64,000 nt of DNA from Erwinia sp. (GCA_964016415.1 OZ024666.1:2585310-2649309), one strand, 5' to 3'; positions 23,149 to 32,010 are shown, counted from the stretch's first letter. Notes: generated by a model not told the origin, from the sequence alone. Numbers and translations are program-made.

Positions 23149-23277
23149 CAGCAACGTCACCTGACAGCCAGCCTCCCTCCCGATTAAGTATAAATTGTTG
23201 CAAAGTTAAGCAACAAAATCAGGATTAGCGAAATTCAGTTGACGGACGTAATCAATTGCGGTTTAATGCGCCCCGTT

Positions 23278-23353
23278 GCCCGGATAGCTCAGTCGGTAGA
23301 GCAGGGGATTGAAAATCCCCGTGTCCTTGGTTCGATTCCGAGTCCGGGCACCA
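23278..23353 (+). tRNA. pheU: tRNA-Phe (GAA)
   Basis: Complete 76-base cloverleaf with encoded CCA: acceptor GCCCGGA / TCCGGGC, D-arm AGCTCAGTCGGTAGAGC, anticodon stem GGGGA / TCCCC with GAA at 23311-23313, T-arm GGTTCGATTCC. It is the integration site of the adjacent island and remains intact after insertion. Confidence 0.98.
23330..23347 (+). repeat. Left attachment core (attL) within tRNA-Phe
   Basis: GTTCGATTCCGAGTCCGG, the T-arm and 3' acceptor strand of tRNA-Phe, repeated exactly at 32974-32991. Confidence 0.9.
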
Positions 23354-23362
23354 ACCATTCAG

Positions 23363-23388
23363 AAACGGACGCCCTTTGGCGTCCGTTT
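23363..23388 (+). terminator. Terminator after tRNA-Phe
   Basis: 11-bp stem AAACGGACGCC / GGCGTCCGTTT with a CTTT loop and T-rich exit, ten bases after the tRNA. It lies inside the island boundary, so the island appears to have supplied a new terminator to the tRNA. Confidence 0.8.
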
Positions 23389-23420
23389 TGCTTTATAAAG
23401 TCAACATGTTATCCCGTTCT

Positions 23421-23515
23421 TCATGTTCACTACTGTTCATTAAAATTCACTGGCAGCCACTAAGTTTTGTTGGTAAAAAAGTTGGTAAACTCAGTTCGAT
23501 GAGTTTTTTACCAAC
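23421..23515. promoter_or_regulatory. Left arm-type integrase binding sites (putative)
   Basis: Two direct copies of GTTGGTAAA (in 23467-23490) and an inverted copy TTTACCAAC (23506-23514) lie between the att core and int. ATGTTCACT-N3-GTTCATT occurs at 23423-23441. Both motifs recur beside the right att site, as expected for arm sites of a tyrosine integrase. Confidence 0.6.
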
Positions 23516-23538
23516 ATTTGAACTACTGGAGGCCCGCC

Positions 23539-24813
23539 ATGCGCTTAACTGATATTGCAGTAAAAAACGCCAAGCCTTCCGAAAAACCAACCAAAATTTC
23601 TGATGGCAAAGGGCTGTATCTGCTCGTTCATCCTAACGGCTCGTAGTATTGGCAAGCGGCTTATCGTTATGATGGTAAGCAGAAAGTATTCTCGATTGGC
23701 ACCTACCCTACTGTATCGCTCGCTGAAGCTCGTACAAGCCTCTTAGAGATGAAATCTCTGTTAGCCAGTGGTATTGACCCACTTCAACAGAAAAAGGCTG
23801 TAAAAGCTGAAGAGCGTGGAGATTTTACGTTTGAAGCAGTAGCCCGGAACTGGCACAAAAAAATGTCTGTCAGTGAGCGGTGGATACCTCAACATAGTGA
23901 ACGTATTTTAAATAGCCTCATTAATCATCTTTTCCCGGCTCTTGGTTCAAAAGACATTACGAAGCTAACCACTCGTGATCTGCTGCTTCCTCAGCGTAAA
24001 ATTGAGGCCAAAGGCCAACATGAAACAGCTTCACGCCTGAAACAACGTATTACAGCTATCATGCGTTATGCTGTTCAGGAAGACATGATCAGTCAAAATC
24101 CTGCAAATGAGCTTGGTGGCACATTAATCACGCCTAAGCGGACTCATTATCCCGCTCTTGAGCTTGAGCAAATACCCGATCTATTAAGCCGTATAAATGC
24201 CTATAAAGGCCGTAAACTCACTGTATTAGCCTTAAAGCTAACGATGCTTGTATTCATCCGTTCAAGTGAACTACGCTTCGCTCGTTGGTCTGAAATAGAT
24301 TTTGAGAATCAACTTTGGATCATTCCGCCAAATCGTGAAGAAATCAAAGATGTAAAATTTTCTGAGCGTGGTTCTAAAATGCGTATACCGCATTATGTGC
24401 CACTAAGTCATCAGGCTATTGATATTTTGAAAGAACTGAAAGAAATAAGTTATAATATGTCTTATGGACAAGGATTAATTTTTATTGGCTGCCATGATTA
24501 CCGTAAACCAATGAGTGAAAATACGGTTAATAAAGCCTTACGACTGATGGGTTATGATACTCAAAAGGATATATGTGGTCATGGTTTCCGCACGATGGCT
24601 TGTAGTTCTCTTGTTGAGTCAGGTATATGGACTGAAGATGCTACAGAAAGGCAAATGAGTCATAAAGAACAAAATAATGTTCGTGCCGCTTATACTCATA
24701 AAGCGAAGCATATTACACAGCGTCGTCTAATGATTCAATGGTGGGCTGATTATCTCGATGCTAATATAGAAAAACATATTATGCCGCTTGATTTTGCCAG
24801 ATCAACGCTCTGA
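23539..24813 (+). pseudogene. P4-type tyrosine integrase, amber codon 36
   Basis: Site-specific recombinase of the prophage/island type that uses tRNA genes. The frame begins MRLTDIAVKNAKPSEKPTKI after a GGAGG site, but codon 36 is TAG (23644-23646) within NGS-stop-YWQAAYRYDG. The remaining 424-codon frame is intact and has the catalytic set: Arg in IRSSEL, HGFR, a histidine in QMSH and the Tyr nucleophile in AAYTH, ending with the family tail MIQWWADYLD. Restart at 23749 would lose the arm-binding domain, so excision is probably abolished unless amber is suppressed. Confidence 0.9.
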
Positions 24814-24860
24814 TTATAGAAATTAGACAAGAGCAGAAACTCTGCTCTTTATGATTGATA

Positions 24861-25946
24861 TCAAATAGCGAATATTTCATTCCATCCATTTTTAGTCTTG
24901 ACGGGCCTTAAATATGAACCAACAAATCCCTCTATTTCGGACAGAAGAAGTTCAATTTGGTGGGGAGATAATAAAGCTATAGTGCTTTTAATAAACACCG
25001 ATATATCCACAAAATTAAATGATTTACTTTTATACGTTAGAACACCTTCTTGATACCCGTTCAAAGTATTTATATCATCCGGTAGTCGGCATATGAATAT
25101 AATAGGTTTTTCCAGAGAGTCGGTATCAGCAAGGGACTGAATACTATCGTCCAATATTTTGTAATCGATTTTTTTAACAGTTATTTCGTAGAGATTTAAT
25201 ATTACACCTTCATTTTCGAGCCATACATCAGCAGGTTTTTTCGAGGTAGTATTAGTTCCAAAAACACTTTCATCTCCGCCAGTAACATTAATTGACGATT
25301 GGTTATATTGAGAAGACAATATTTTAGAAATAACAAACTTCAGTATTGTTCCAGACTCAGGATAATTAAGAGTGAAGCTAATTAACTTTGAAGCAACGAT
25401 CTGATTTGAAAGGAAAGTTTCATTAAGAGTGTGAATAGCTACTGAACCACACTCCTGTGAATAAGATAACAATCGGAAAAAGAAATAATTGACAATTTTT
25501 TGCCGAATAACATCATCACCTTCGCTGCTAATGATTCTTAATAAATAAACTGCAGCCATCGCAGTTTTCTGAGGTCTTCTCCCCTTGGCCCAGTTTTCGT
25601 CTAAAACATTATTATTTTTTGCTACATTTAATGGATCTGATTTTCCACAGGGTATTTTCATTTCCTGAAATGCGTAAAATATTCCATTTTCGAAGATAGA
25701 TCGCGGATTACATTTGTAGAAATCATTCAAACAATCATAGCTATCATCAAGAAATTTGCCTGTTAAAGCCGTAGCAACAATTCCTCTGAACCCCATAGCC
25801 TTAACATAAATTAAATCTTGAGTGATAGATTTAAGCCTTTGGAAATCAGGAAAATCTTCGAAATCACTTTCGCTTAGCTGAGCTACAGTTGATAGTTGAT
25901 CTAAAATGAACTGCTTAGCTTTATCATTTCTTGTTTGAACATTCAT
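24861..25946 (-). CDS. Putative type II restriction endonuclease
   Basis: 361-aa protein not assigned to a named enzyme. A likely PD-(D/E)xK-type core is KPADVWLENEG followed by LNLYEITVKK, with Asp240, Glu254 and Lys258 as candidate catalytic residues. It is divergent from a cytosine-5 methylase and preceded by a C-protein-like helix-turn-helix remnant, the usual layout of a controller-regulated type II system. The frame is fully open although both partner genes are broken. Function is inferred mainly from context. Confidence 0.6.
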   Translation of the reverse strand: MNVQTRNDKAKQFILDQLSTVAQLSESDFEDFPDFQRLKSITQDLIYVKAMGFRGIVATALTGKFLDDSYDCLNDFYKCNPRSIFENGIFYAFQEMKIPCGKSDPLNVAKNNNVLDENWAKGRRPQKTAMAAVYLLRIISSEGDDVIRQKIVNYFFFRLLSYSQECGSVAIHTLNETFLSNQIVASKLISFTLNYPESGTILKFVISKILSSQYNQSSINVTGGDESVFGTNTTSKKPADVWLENEGVILNLYEITVKKIDYKILDDSIQSLADTDSLEKPIIFICRLPDDINTLNGYQEGVLTYKSKSFNFVDISVFIKSTIALLSPHQIELLLSEIEGFVGSYLRPVKTKNGWNEIFAI

Positions 25947-25996
25947 TTTTTATCCATAACGAAAAATTTGATTATTGTTTCAAGGAGTTTTTTATT

Positions 25997-26204
25997 TTAA
26001 GATATTCTATAAACTTCCAATATTTTCTTTAATTCTAAAACGTCTAAGCGGCGCTCTTTATGCTCTACTTTAGATATATCAGCTTGAGTAAGATTAAGCG
26101 CGGTCGCTACCTCCAATTGAGATAGACCGAGGCGCTTACGCTCTTCAGCAAGTCGGTCTATTAACTCGCTATAAACCGGGCTGTGAATGGATTTTTTTAT
26201 TCAT
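25997..26204 (-). pseudogene. Restriction-modification controller (C) protein, frameshifted
   Basis: Xre-type helix-turn-helix protein of about 68 aa. After MNKK the frame is lost at a run of seven A (26192-26198 as T on the plus strand); with six A it reads on through SIHSPVYSELIDRLAEERKR, LGLSQLEVATALNLTQADIS and KVEHKERRLDVLELKKILEV, a typical C-protein fold. It lies between the endonuclease and the methylase, exactly where C genes occur. Alternative non-ATG starts look unlikely. Confidence 0.75.
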
Positions 26205-26266
26205 AATCAATAAATTATGCTATAAAAGATAAAATATTCGAAATTCACATATTTTGAAGAGGTTTT

Positions 26267-27356
26267 ATGAAAGCAGTATCTCTCTTTTGTGGTGCGGGTG
26301 GTATGGATGTTGGCGTCCAAAACGCAGATTTTGAAATTGTTGCGGCTAATGAACTAGATCCCTACGCTTGCAAAACCTATAGAGAAAATCATAAAGAAAC
26401 CGTTCTATATGAAGGAGATATAGAAAAAAATCTTGATGCGATAGGCACACATAAAGGTGTCGATTTAGTAATCGGAGGGCCACCATGCCAAGGGTTTTCA
26501 GTTGCTGGTAGAATGGATCCGAATGATCCACGCTCAAAACTGGTGTTCTCATATTGCGACGTCATTGAACGAGTCATGCCTAAAGCTTTTATAATGGAAA
26601 ATGTCAAAGCTTTAGGAGCATTGGAAAAGTTTAAAGGGCTTAGATAAGGGATATTTAGAAGAATGTCAGCATTAGGATATACACTTTCAATGGTAATCCT
26701 TAATGCAAAAGATTTTGGTGTCCCTCAATCCAGAGAACGTGTTTTTATTATAGGTTTATTTGGTAAAAATAAACAAAAAACATACACTGACTTCGAGAAT
26801 AAAAAAGAGAAAGCCATATCTTTACGTGAGGCTATAATACATCTTGGCCCCGCAGGTGGTGAAAAAAACTCAAGAATTACCAAGGCGAAAATTACTCTTG
26901 CTGAAAAAACCTGTGCTGAGAAAGTCTCCATATGCTGGTATGCTTTTTAATGGTCAGGGAAGGCCTCTAAATCCTGATGCATGGTCAAGCACATTGCCTG
27001 CAAGTATGGATGGAAACAGAACTCCCATAATTGATGAAGGGCATTTATATGACGATATGCCAAGCTGGGTTGAAGGACATCACAAGGCTTTAATGGAAGG
27101 TACAAAAAAAGCGGAATATGGAGATGCACCCAAGAGATTAAGAAGATTGACGATTGATGAAACAATCATACTACAAACATTCCCAGATGATTATATTTTC
27201 ATTGGTCCTCAATCAAAAGTATTTAGTCAAATAGGCAATGCTGTGCCTTGTAAATTAGCTCGAGTTGTTGCTGAAGTAGTCAAAAATGAATTATCTAAAA
27301 AAACGAATCATCAAGAAAATGATAATACGCATCAACTACCTTTAGAGATTGTATAG
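26267..27356 (+). pseudogene. DNA cytosine-5 methyltransferase, one nonsense and one frameshift
   Basis: C5 methylase of the Dcm/HpaII type. Conserved motifs are spread over three open segments: I (LFCGAGGMDVGV), IV (GGPPCQGFS with the catalytic Cys), VI (MENVKAL), VIII (QSRERVFIIG) and X (IGNAVPCKLARVV). Codon 127 is TAA (26645-26647) in GLR-stop-GIFRRM, and one extra base near 26921-26928 shifts the frame before SPYAGMLFNGQGRP. Repairing both gives about 362 aa, normal for the family. The methylase cannot be active as it stands. Confidence 0.93.
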
Positions 27357-27404
27357 TCATCTAGCTCATAGGTGATAATATATAAAAGAGGCATCAGGCC
27401 TCTT

Positions 27405-28882
27405 TTATTTTATCTTTACAGATCTAACTTCTAAAGTTTTATCGTCGTCAAGTTGTAATAATTTTAATATTTCGCTATTCATTCTTGATTTCAACTTCGA
27501 TTTAAAGCTATTTTCATTTCCAGCTAAATAAGCTAGCTTTTTCTTTATTTCCTTATTAATAGTTTTCTCTTTATTTTTAGGAGCTATAATAGATTTGCTA
27601 ATTCCTAACCTCTTTCTCATTTCTTCGATCTTAGTTGCTCTACTATTGATGTTGCCACGGCTTTTGAGTCTAAATTGATTGGTAGCAGTTGTTGCTGTTT
27701 CTGCATGATCAAGTATCCTACTGATAGAACTGCCGCTAAATGTATTACTCCCACGACTAAAGCTACTTTTAGTAGAAGTTTTGATTGGTTCTTTATTGTA
27801 TTGTCTTTTAACTCTGTTAAGTATTTGTGCAGCTTTTTGTGTTGTTCTTCTAACTTTAGGGACTGTTGGTCTATTATATTTTTCGCTGAGTTTAAAGCTG
27901 TTATTGTTGTTTCTAATGAGTTGTTCACTCTGGTTAATGTCTGTTGCGTCTGATTTAATGCCGTACTGACTGACTCCGATAATATCATCATCGATTCGGT
28001 CAGTGGCTCTACCGTCATTGATATTTGGTTCAATAGGTGATCGTCCAATACTATTTGGTTCATCATCTTTTCTTGCTGAGAAGCTTCTAACGAGTTCATC
28101 ATCTCTATTTTTGTCATATTTCACCTTGCCTTTAATAGTGTTCCAACTGTATTTTTTACCAAGAGATGATCCCTTGAAGAAAACATATTTTTCATTATTT
28201 ATGATACCAAATGACACTCCGGCGACGTTGCCAGTAGAAGCAACGTTAAAAGCCGGCTCGATGCCGACAGCCTGCAGACGTTCTACGAATGTGGACAAAT
28301 CAGGCTTACCTACTAAAGCGGCTTGTAGTGAGTTCTGTAGCACTAAACGGGCTGGTTTCTCTCCTGTCCTTAAAGCCATTTCAATTTCGTTCTTGGTTGG
28401 TGCTGATACCGCTGATTTTTGCCCCTGCAAGCCTTTGGTAATGGTTAAGCTGTGCTTTACTTCTAAACGTTCACAAGCTGCTATTGTATTAAATGCTGAG
28501 TGCTGACCATGCCATACGGAACCGTCTAAACCTATGCGGTTGGCTACTATATGAATATGGTCTTGATCTGTATCTTTATGACGCACGCAAATATATTGAT
28601 GTTTTTCTATATAGATAATCATTTCTTTCAAATAGTCTTTTGCTATCTCCTGCCATTGTTCATCTGTGAGCTTCTCATCTTTTGGAAGAGATAAAAACGC
28701 ATGAAAAGTTGGTTTATTTATATCAGGTCTGAAACTGCTTACAGCTTTAAACTCATCAGTTAAATCACTAACATTATTTTTATCTGCTGACATATTGCTA
28801 CAAATGAACCATGATCATCTTTTAATATATACTTAACTCTGTTTTTAAATGATTTACCTGACTTCGCTACGTATCCCTTCAT
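27405..28882 (-). pseudogene. mobA: MobA/VirD2-type relaxase, frameshifted near its N-terminus
   Basis: Relaxase for DNA nicking and transfer. The C-terminal 462 codons are open and contain the metal-binding motif HKDTDQDHIHIVANRI. The start should be MKGYVAKSGKSFKNRVKYIL at 28882, overlapping the end of mobC, but that frame ends shortly after GSFVA. One base lost from an A-run near 28797 separates it from NMSADKNNVSDLTDEF; replacing it joins the halves in the order seen in MOBP relaxases. A short product from ATG 28793 would lack the N-terminal catalytic region. Confidence 0.85.
27617..28117 (-). CDS. mobB: MobB-like mobilization protein nested in mobA in another frame
   Basis: 166-codon frame entirely inside mobA, on the same strand but in a different frame. 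The product has a long heptad-rich coiled-coil region (about residues 60-120, TALNQTQQTLTRVNNSLETT and on), then one membrane helix (about 122-146, LLLKVALVVGVIHLAAVLSV). ColE1-family plasmids encode MbeB inside mbeA in the same way, with similar size and architecture. This layout and the non-random protein make it a real overlapping gene rather than a shadow. Unlike mobA, its frame is intact. Confidence 0.72.
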   Translation of the reverse strand: MTKIEMMNSLEASQQEKMMNQIVLDDHLLNQISMTVEPLTESMMILSESVSTALNQTQQTLTRVNNSLETTITALNSAKNIIDQQSLKLEEQHKKLHKYLTELKDNTIKNQSKLLLKVALVVGVIHLAAVLSVGYLIMQKQQQLLPINLDSKAVATSIVEQLRSKK

Positions 28883-29252
28883 AATTTAGATCCTTGTTCA
28901 TTTCTAATATCCTTCTGCTAACTTGCTTTATATTAAAATTAAGCTTATCAACTTCGCCTTTATCAAAATACTCATTGCTATTTAGTTTCTTTGCTGCCTG
29001 ATTTATATTGTTTCCCAATGATGAAAGTTGTATATAAGTTTTTTGATTAACTTCTGGCATCTTTCTTCTTACAACAGGTTCAGATTTTAATATTTCTCTT
29101 CTAATGTAGTGGCCTCTTTCAAGGTCAGAAGATTTTACAAGTTCTTTTAAATATTCAAACTCTGCTTTGTTTACTCTGAACTGTATAGATATATCTCTGC
29201 GTTCGTCAGCACTTAAATTTATACGTCCTCTTTTTCGATCTGTTGTTGGCAT
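28854..29252 (-). CDS. mobC: MobC-type relaxosome accessory protein
   Basis: 132-aa basic protein with a ribbon-helix-helix-like N-terminus (ISIQFRVNKAEFEYLKELVK) and a C-terminal mobilization-protein region (LSSLGNNINQAAKKLNS). It would bind oriT and help MobA. Its end overlaps the true mobA start at 28882, and the upstream small gene overlaps its start, so this is a tight operon. Confidence 0.82.
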   Translation of the reverse strand: MPTTDRKRGRINLSADERRDISIQFRVNKAEFEYLKELVKSSDLERGHYIRREILKSEPVVRRKMPEVNQKTYIQLSSLGNNINQAAKKLNSNEYFDKGEVDKLNFNIKQVSRRILEMNKDLNYEGIRSEVR

Positions 29253-29478
29253 TCTTTATTCCTCATAATAATGTAATCTTCAGTTGCTCTTATGTAGTCG
29301 TTATCATTGTCAATAAGTAATGCTTCGATAAGCTCCTCAGCTTTATTTTCTGTAATATATCTATTAGCCACAAAATAACATAAATCTCGCTCATCACCAT
29401 TGATTTCATTGAATGGTATATTTTCATCTTGTTCTATGTAATAAAAAACCTTGCCAGTATTTCGAACTTATATTCCAT
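29219..29478 (-). pseudogene. Small mob-operon protein of unknown function, frameshifted
   Basis: Starting at ATG 29478 the frame reads MEYKFE and then breaks; adding one A near 29460 gives a continuous 86-aa acidic protein (TGKVFYYIEQDENIPFNEIN, GDERDLCYFVANRYITENKA, EELIEALLIDNDNDYIRATE). The end overlaps the mobC start. Not recognised as a named family. Confidence 0.55.
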
Positions 29479-29507
29479 GGTCATATTATACATTAAGTTT
29501 TCCACAT

Positions 29508-29684
29508 TCATATTCTATTATTCCTTTTATATTTTATGAGAGCTTTTTTATCTATCATTTTCCTAATATCTGATATTGCTTGCTTTGCTTCGCTTGAAGA
29601 GTTTGTTTTTCCTGTGCAGCTTCTAATCATAAAACCGCCTAACATAATACAAAGTATTACCATTGCTACAGACATAATCATCAT
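29508..29684 (-). CDS. Small membrane protein (58 aa) of the mob operon
   Basis: Begins MMIMSVAMVILCIMLGGFMI, one hydrophobic helix followed by a basic tail (RSCTGKTNSSSEAKQAISDI). An AAGGAG ribosome site lies about ten bases upstream. It sits between two mob-operon genes on the same strand. Not recognised; a role in mobilization is inference from position. Confidence 0.6.
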   Translation of the reverse strand: MMIMSVAMVILCIMLGGFMIRSCTGKTNSSSEAKQAISDIRKMIDKKALIKYKRNNRI

Positions 29685-29691
29685 ATTTTAT

Positions 29692-30015
29692 TTACTCCTT
29701 ATTTCTTATTTTATATTCTTTCAAAATATCAACTGATAAACTGTCAAAATCGCATAAAACATTCCTGCTCCCGCATTTTTTGCAGGAAGAAAAGATACGT
29801 AATATTTCAACTTGTTCAGTCTCTTCACGCACCCAACCATCAAATGCTTGAGCGTCTGAAACGTTAGGATCGAATTTTACTAATCTCTCAAAAATAACAA
29901 AATCAGCATATAATATTGTTTTTATTTTTCTCTGACATATGAAGCAATATTTCATATGCGTGTAATCTTCTTCTATAAAAGGTTCAAAATCCTTAGCGTG
30001 TTTAGGTAATGCCAT
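29692..30015 (-). CDS. Hypothetical protein with two zinc-binding CxxC pairs
   Basis: 107-aa protein not recognised. It has CFIC (about residues 24-27), CKKC (about 78-81) and another Cys shortly after (NVLC), a probable zinc-ribbon arrangement. First gene of the minus-strand mob operon, reading away from the hairpin-rich 30.06-30.43 kb region. Confidence 0.6.
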   Translation of the reverse strand: MALPKHAKDFEPFIEEDYTHMKYCFICQRKIKTILYADFVIFERLVKFDPNVSDAQAFDGWVREETEQVEILRIFSSCKKCGSRNVLCDFDSLSVDILKEYKIRNKE

Positions 30016-30059
30016 ATATAACTCCTTGGTTCATTATTAAAATGTAAAACTAACTATTG

Positions 30060-30175
30060 TTTACCGCTTCCCCTTGATAGGGGAAATAAGCGGAAGGGTA
30101 GATCTTTTTCAACCCTACGAGCAAAGCGAGATAGGGCAATCCGAAGGATTGGGTAAATAGCGGATACGCTATTAC
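30060..30175. other. Cluster of four short hairpins; candidate oriT or regulatory region
   Basis: Four successive inverted repeats in about 115 bases: CCGCTTCCCCT...AGGGGAAATAAGCGG, CCCTACG...AGATAGGG, CAATCC-GAA-GGATTG and AATAGCG-GATA-CGCTATT. They lie directly upstream of the mob operon, where relaxase substrates usually sit. No nic site was identified with confidence. Confidence 0.45.
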
Positions 30176-30352
30176 ACCTTGCCTCAGTTTCCGAAAAACG
30201 AAAAAAGAAAGCTGAACTACACCTATATTTAAATAAATAACCGATAATAAGATCTAGTCAATAGCGGCTACATAAATAAATACACCACACGGAAAATAAA
30301 ATGCAAATAAAATATTCTGGTAGCTGTGCGTAAAATTTGTAGCGGGGTCAAA

Positions 30353-30424
30353 TCGTCAAGAAATAAATCGCGGGGTCCCGCTGACGGATTTTATGTCAGT
30401 GGGTTCCGATTTATTACTTGATGA
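30353..30424. other. Long composite stem-loop
   Basis: Outer arms TCGTCAAG-AAATAAATCG and CGATTTATT-ACTTGATGA enclose an inner stem CCCGCTGAC / GTCAGTGGG, giving an extended folded structure of about 72 bases. It is non-coding and lies between the mob operon and the following minus-strand genes. It could be an oriT element, a replication signal or a structured RNA. Confidence 0.5.
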
Positions 30425-30494
30425 CACAATGAAGGAAATAAACTTTAGATAGGTGATGGTTCGCACTACGAGCCATCACCTTGGAAGGCGTGTT

Positions 30495-30770
30495 TTACAT
30501 TCTTCTTCCAAAAGAAACCCTGTCAGAAAAAGAAATTTTACTGACAATAAAAGCTACAATGCCCACTATCGGTAAACTTATAGTCCCCGCCGCTATTCCA
30601 GCAATCATACTGATCAAAATGGACATAATAAAAGTGCCGAATATGACTAAAAGGATACACCAGTTAGGTGGGGAACCGTATATAACTGAAGCTTGGCAAC
30701 CAGTGCATACGTGAACTCCTTTCTGAATTTCTTTTAGACAGTAAGGACACTGAATAATATTTTTTTCCAT
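30495..30770 (-). CDS. Small zinc-ribbon membrane protein
   Basis: 91-aa protein. The N-terminus has a zinc-ribbon (CPYCLKEIQKGVHVCTGC), followed by two hydrophobic segments (about residues 38-60 and 62-78). Such zinc-ribbon/membrane proteins are common and mostly uncharacterised. It is read just after the lipoprotein gene at 30774-31061 (three-base gap), probably as one transcript. Confidence 0.65.
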   Translation of the reverse strand: MEKNIIQCPYCLKEIQKGVHVCTGCQASVIYGSPPNWCILLVIFGTFIMSILISMIAGIAAGTISLPIVGIVAFIVSKISFSDRVSFGRRM

Positions 30771-30773
30771 TTA

Positions 30774-31061
30774 CTAATCCTTTTTGAATATCGCGCCTTG
30801 ATAAATGACACCGTCTTTTACTTTTTCTATTTTAAAAGTCCAAGATCCGAGATCTTTGTTTTGCGTTTTGGCGATATAAAGAGGCTTTTGGCTTTCATCC
30901 CAGCTTTTAACTGTAAAAACACCATCGCGAAATTTGATCACGTCTTTATTAATATCAAGTTTGACGCCATACTGCGGACTAACATAGTTGCCGTAGATGC
31001 CATCATCACCACAACCCGAAAGCAGGACGGCAAGACCTGCTGCTAACATCAACTTAAGCAT
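30774..31061 (-). CDS. Hypothetical lipoprotein
   Basis: 95-aa protein with a clear lipoprotein signal, MLKLMLAAGLAVLLSGCGDD, lipobox LSGC. The mature part is beta-rich (YGVKLDINKDVIKFRDGVFT). Not recognised beyond that. It probably forms a two-gene unit with the following zinc-ribbon gene; TCGATCGA-type repeats lie upstream. Confidence 0.65.
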   Translation of the reverse strand: MLKLMLAAGLAVLLSGCGDDGIYGNYVSPQYGVKLDINKDVIKFRDGVFTVKSWDESQKPLYIAKTQNKDLGSWTFKIEKVKDGVIYQGAIFKKD

Positions 31062-31148
31062 ATTTTTTCCTCACCAATGGCACAGATCTAAGATCGACCT
31101 GTAAACGTCCTAGAATTCAATTATTTTCATGCCCAGTCATATCGTTTG

Positions 31149-31295
31149 TACCGATCGAAAAGCACTATATGATAGCCACTGTCTATCACAATATTTAAAT
31201 CGATCGACACAACCAATTAATCATCGATCGATAATGCGTCATTTGATTGTTAAAACCTATCAATATTCTTTTATTGATCTTTTATATCGATCATT
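31149..31295. repeat. Dispersed TCGATCGA-type palindromes
   Basis: Copies centred near 31155 (CCGATCGAAA), 31203 (ATCGATCGACA), 31228 (CATCGATCGATAA) and a partial one near 31290 (TATCGATCATT). They lie upstream of the lipoprotein gene. They could be operator sites or replication iterons; no replication gene is seen in the island. Confidence 0.4.
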
Positions 31296-31332
31296 CTATT
31301 GCCGATTTATCTCTGGATGTTGGATAACGTGA

Positions 31333-32010
31333 CAGGCTATCTGGCGCGAAAAATATTTTAATATTTAGTTTTACATTTTACTTTATCTAGCTTCGCCCTA
31401 TATATTTTTTAGTTCTAGTTTTACTTTATGTTTTATTAGTGCCATGAATAAATGGCACCTTGCTTATTTATATTTTTAATCTGATTTCCTCCTTTATTTT
31501 ATCTAAAAAATTTCGTACTAGTTGTACTCATAATTTAATTTAAAGGCATTGGGTTTTAGATGGCGACTTTCAGTCGTAGTAGTTTTCCTCCGAAGGAGGA
31601 AATAGTTTTTCTTGGAGCATTCCCCCCCCTCCCCCCACGCGAAAAATGAAAATCGCTAAAGAAGATGGAGAAAGGATAAAGAATGCTCATTGCGCTTTAA
31701 TTACTCAAAAAGTATTCAAACCGTTTCCTGTCTGATACTTCCCCCCACGACCTGCGCAAACCTTACCATGATCCTTTAAGCACTTCTCGTTTTACTAAAG
31801 AAGCTATAACGCTTTATAAATCTTAGGTAAGGCGATTCAGGCTGACAACATCGCTCCCGGTTAACCGTTGTCGCAATAACTATAAGATTCACCATCACTT
31901 GAGGGACCTTCGTATTCTTATACCTGATACAGCAGGTTTTAACGTTATTGCTTTTGAGGATTAAAAAGGATTCTGGAAATGGTATTTAAAAGACTTGTAA
32001 AAAATTGAGA
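31333..32010. other. Gene-free structured stretch of the island
   Basis: No convincing protein gene. It holds several inverted repeats: GTGCCAT...AATGGCAC (31440-31460), TTTCCTCC-GAA-GGAGGAAA (about 31582-31600) and GAGCATTC...GAATGCTC (31615-31689). A C-rich run of about 17 bases (31622-31639) with a second C-run near 31742 also occurs. The function is unknown. Confidence 0.4.

Noticed and set aside
27405..28793. mobA starting at ATG 28793 as a complete gene
   Set aside because: This start lacks the N-terminal catalytic region found in relaxases; a conserved start overlapping mobC lies at 28882 in another frame, showing a frameshift.
29536..29736. 66-codon plus-strand frame in the mob region
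   Set aside because: It lies opposite a minus-strand 58-aa frame that has a strong ribosome site and operon context; the plus-strand product is merely hydrophobic.
30060..30175. CRISPR array
   Set aside because: The inverted repeats are all different in sequence, so there is no direct repeat-spacer pattern here or anywhere in the window.
31129..31332. 67-codon plus-strand frame
   Set aside because: No ribosome site and unlike any protein; the palindromic repeats explain part of the sequence.
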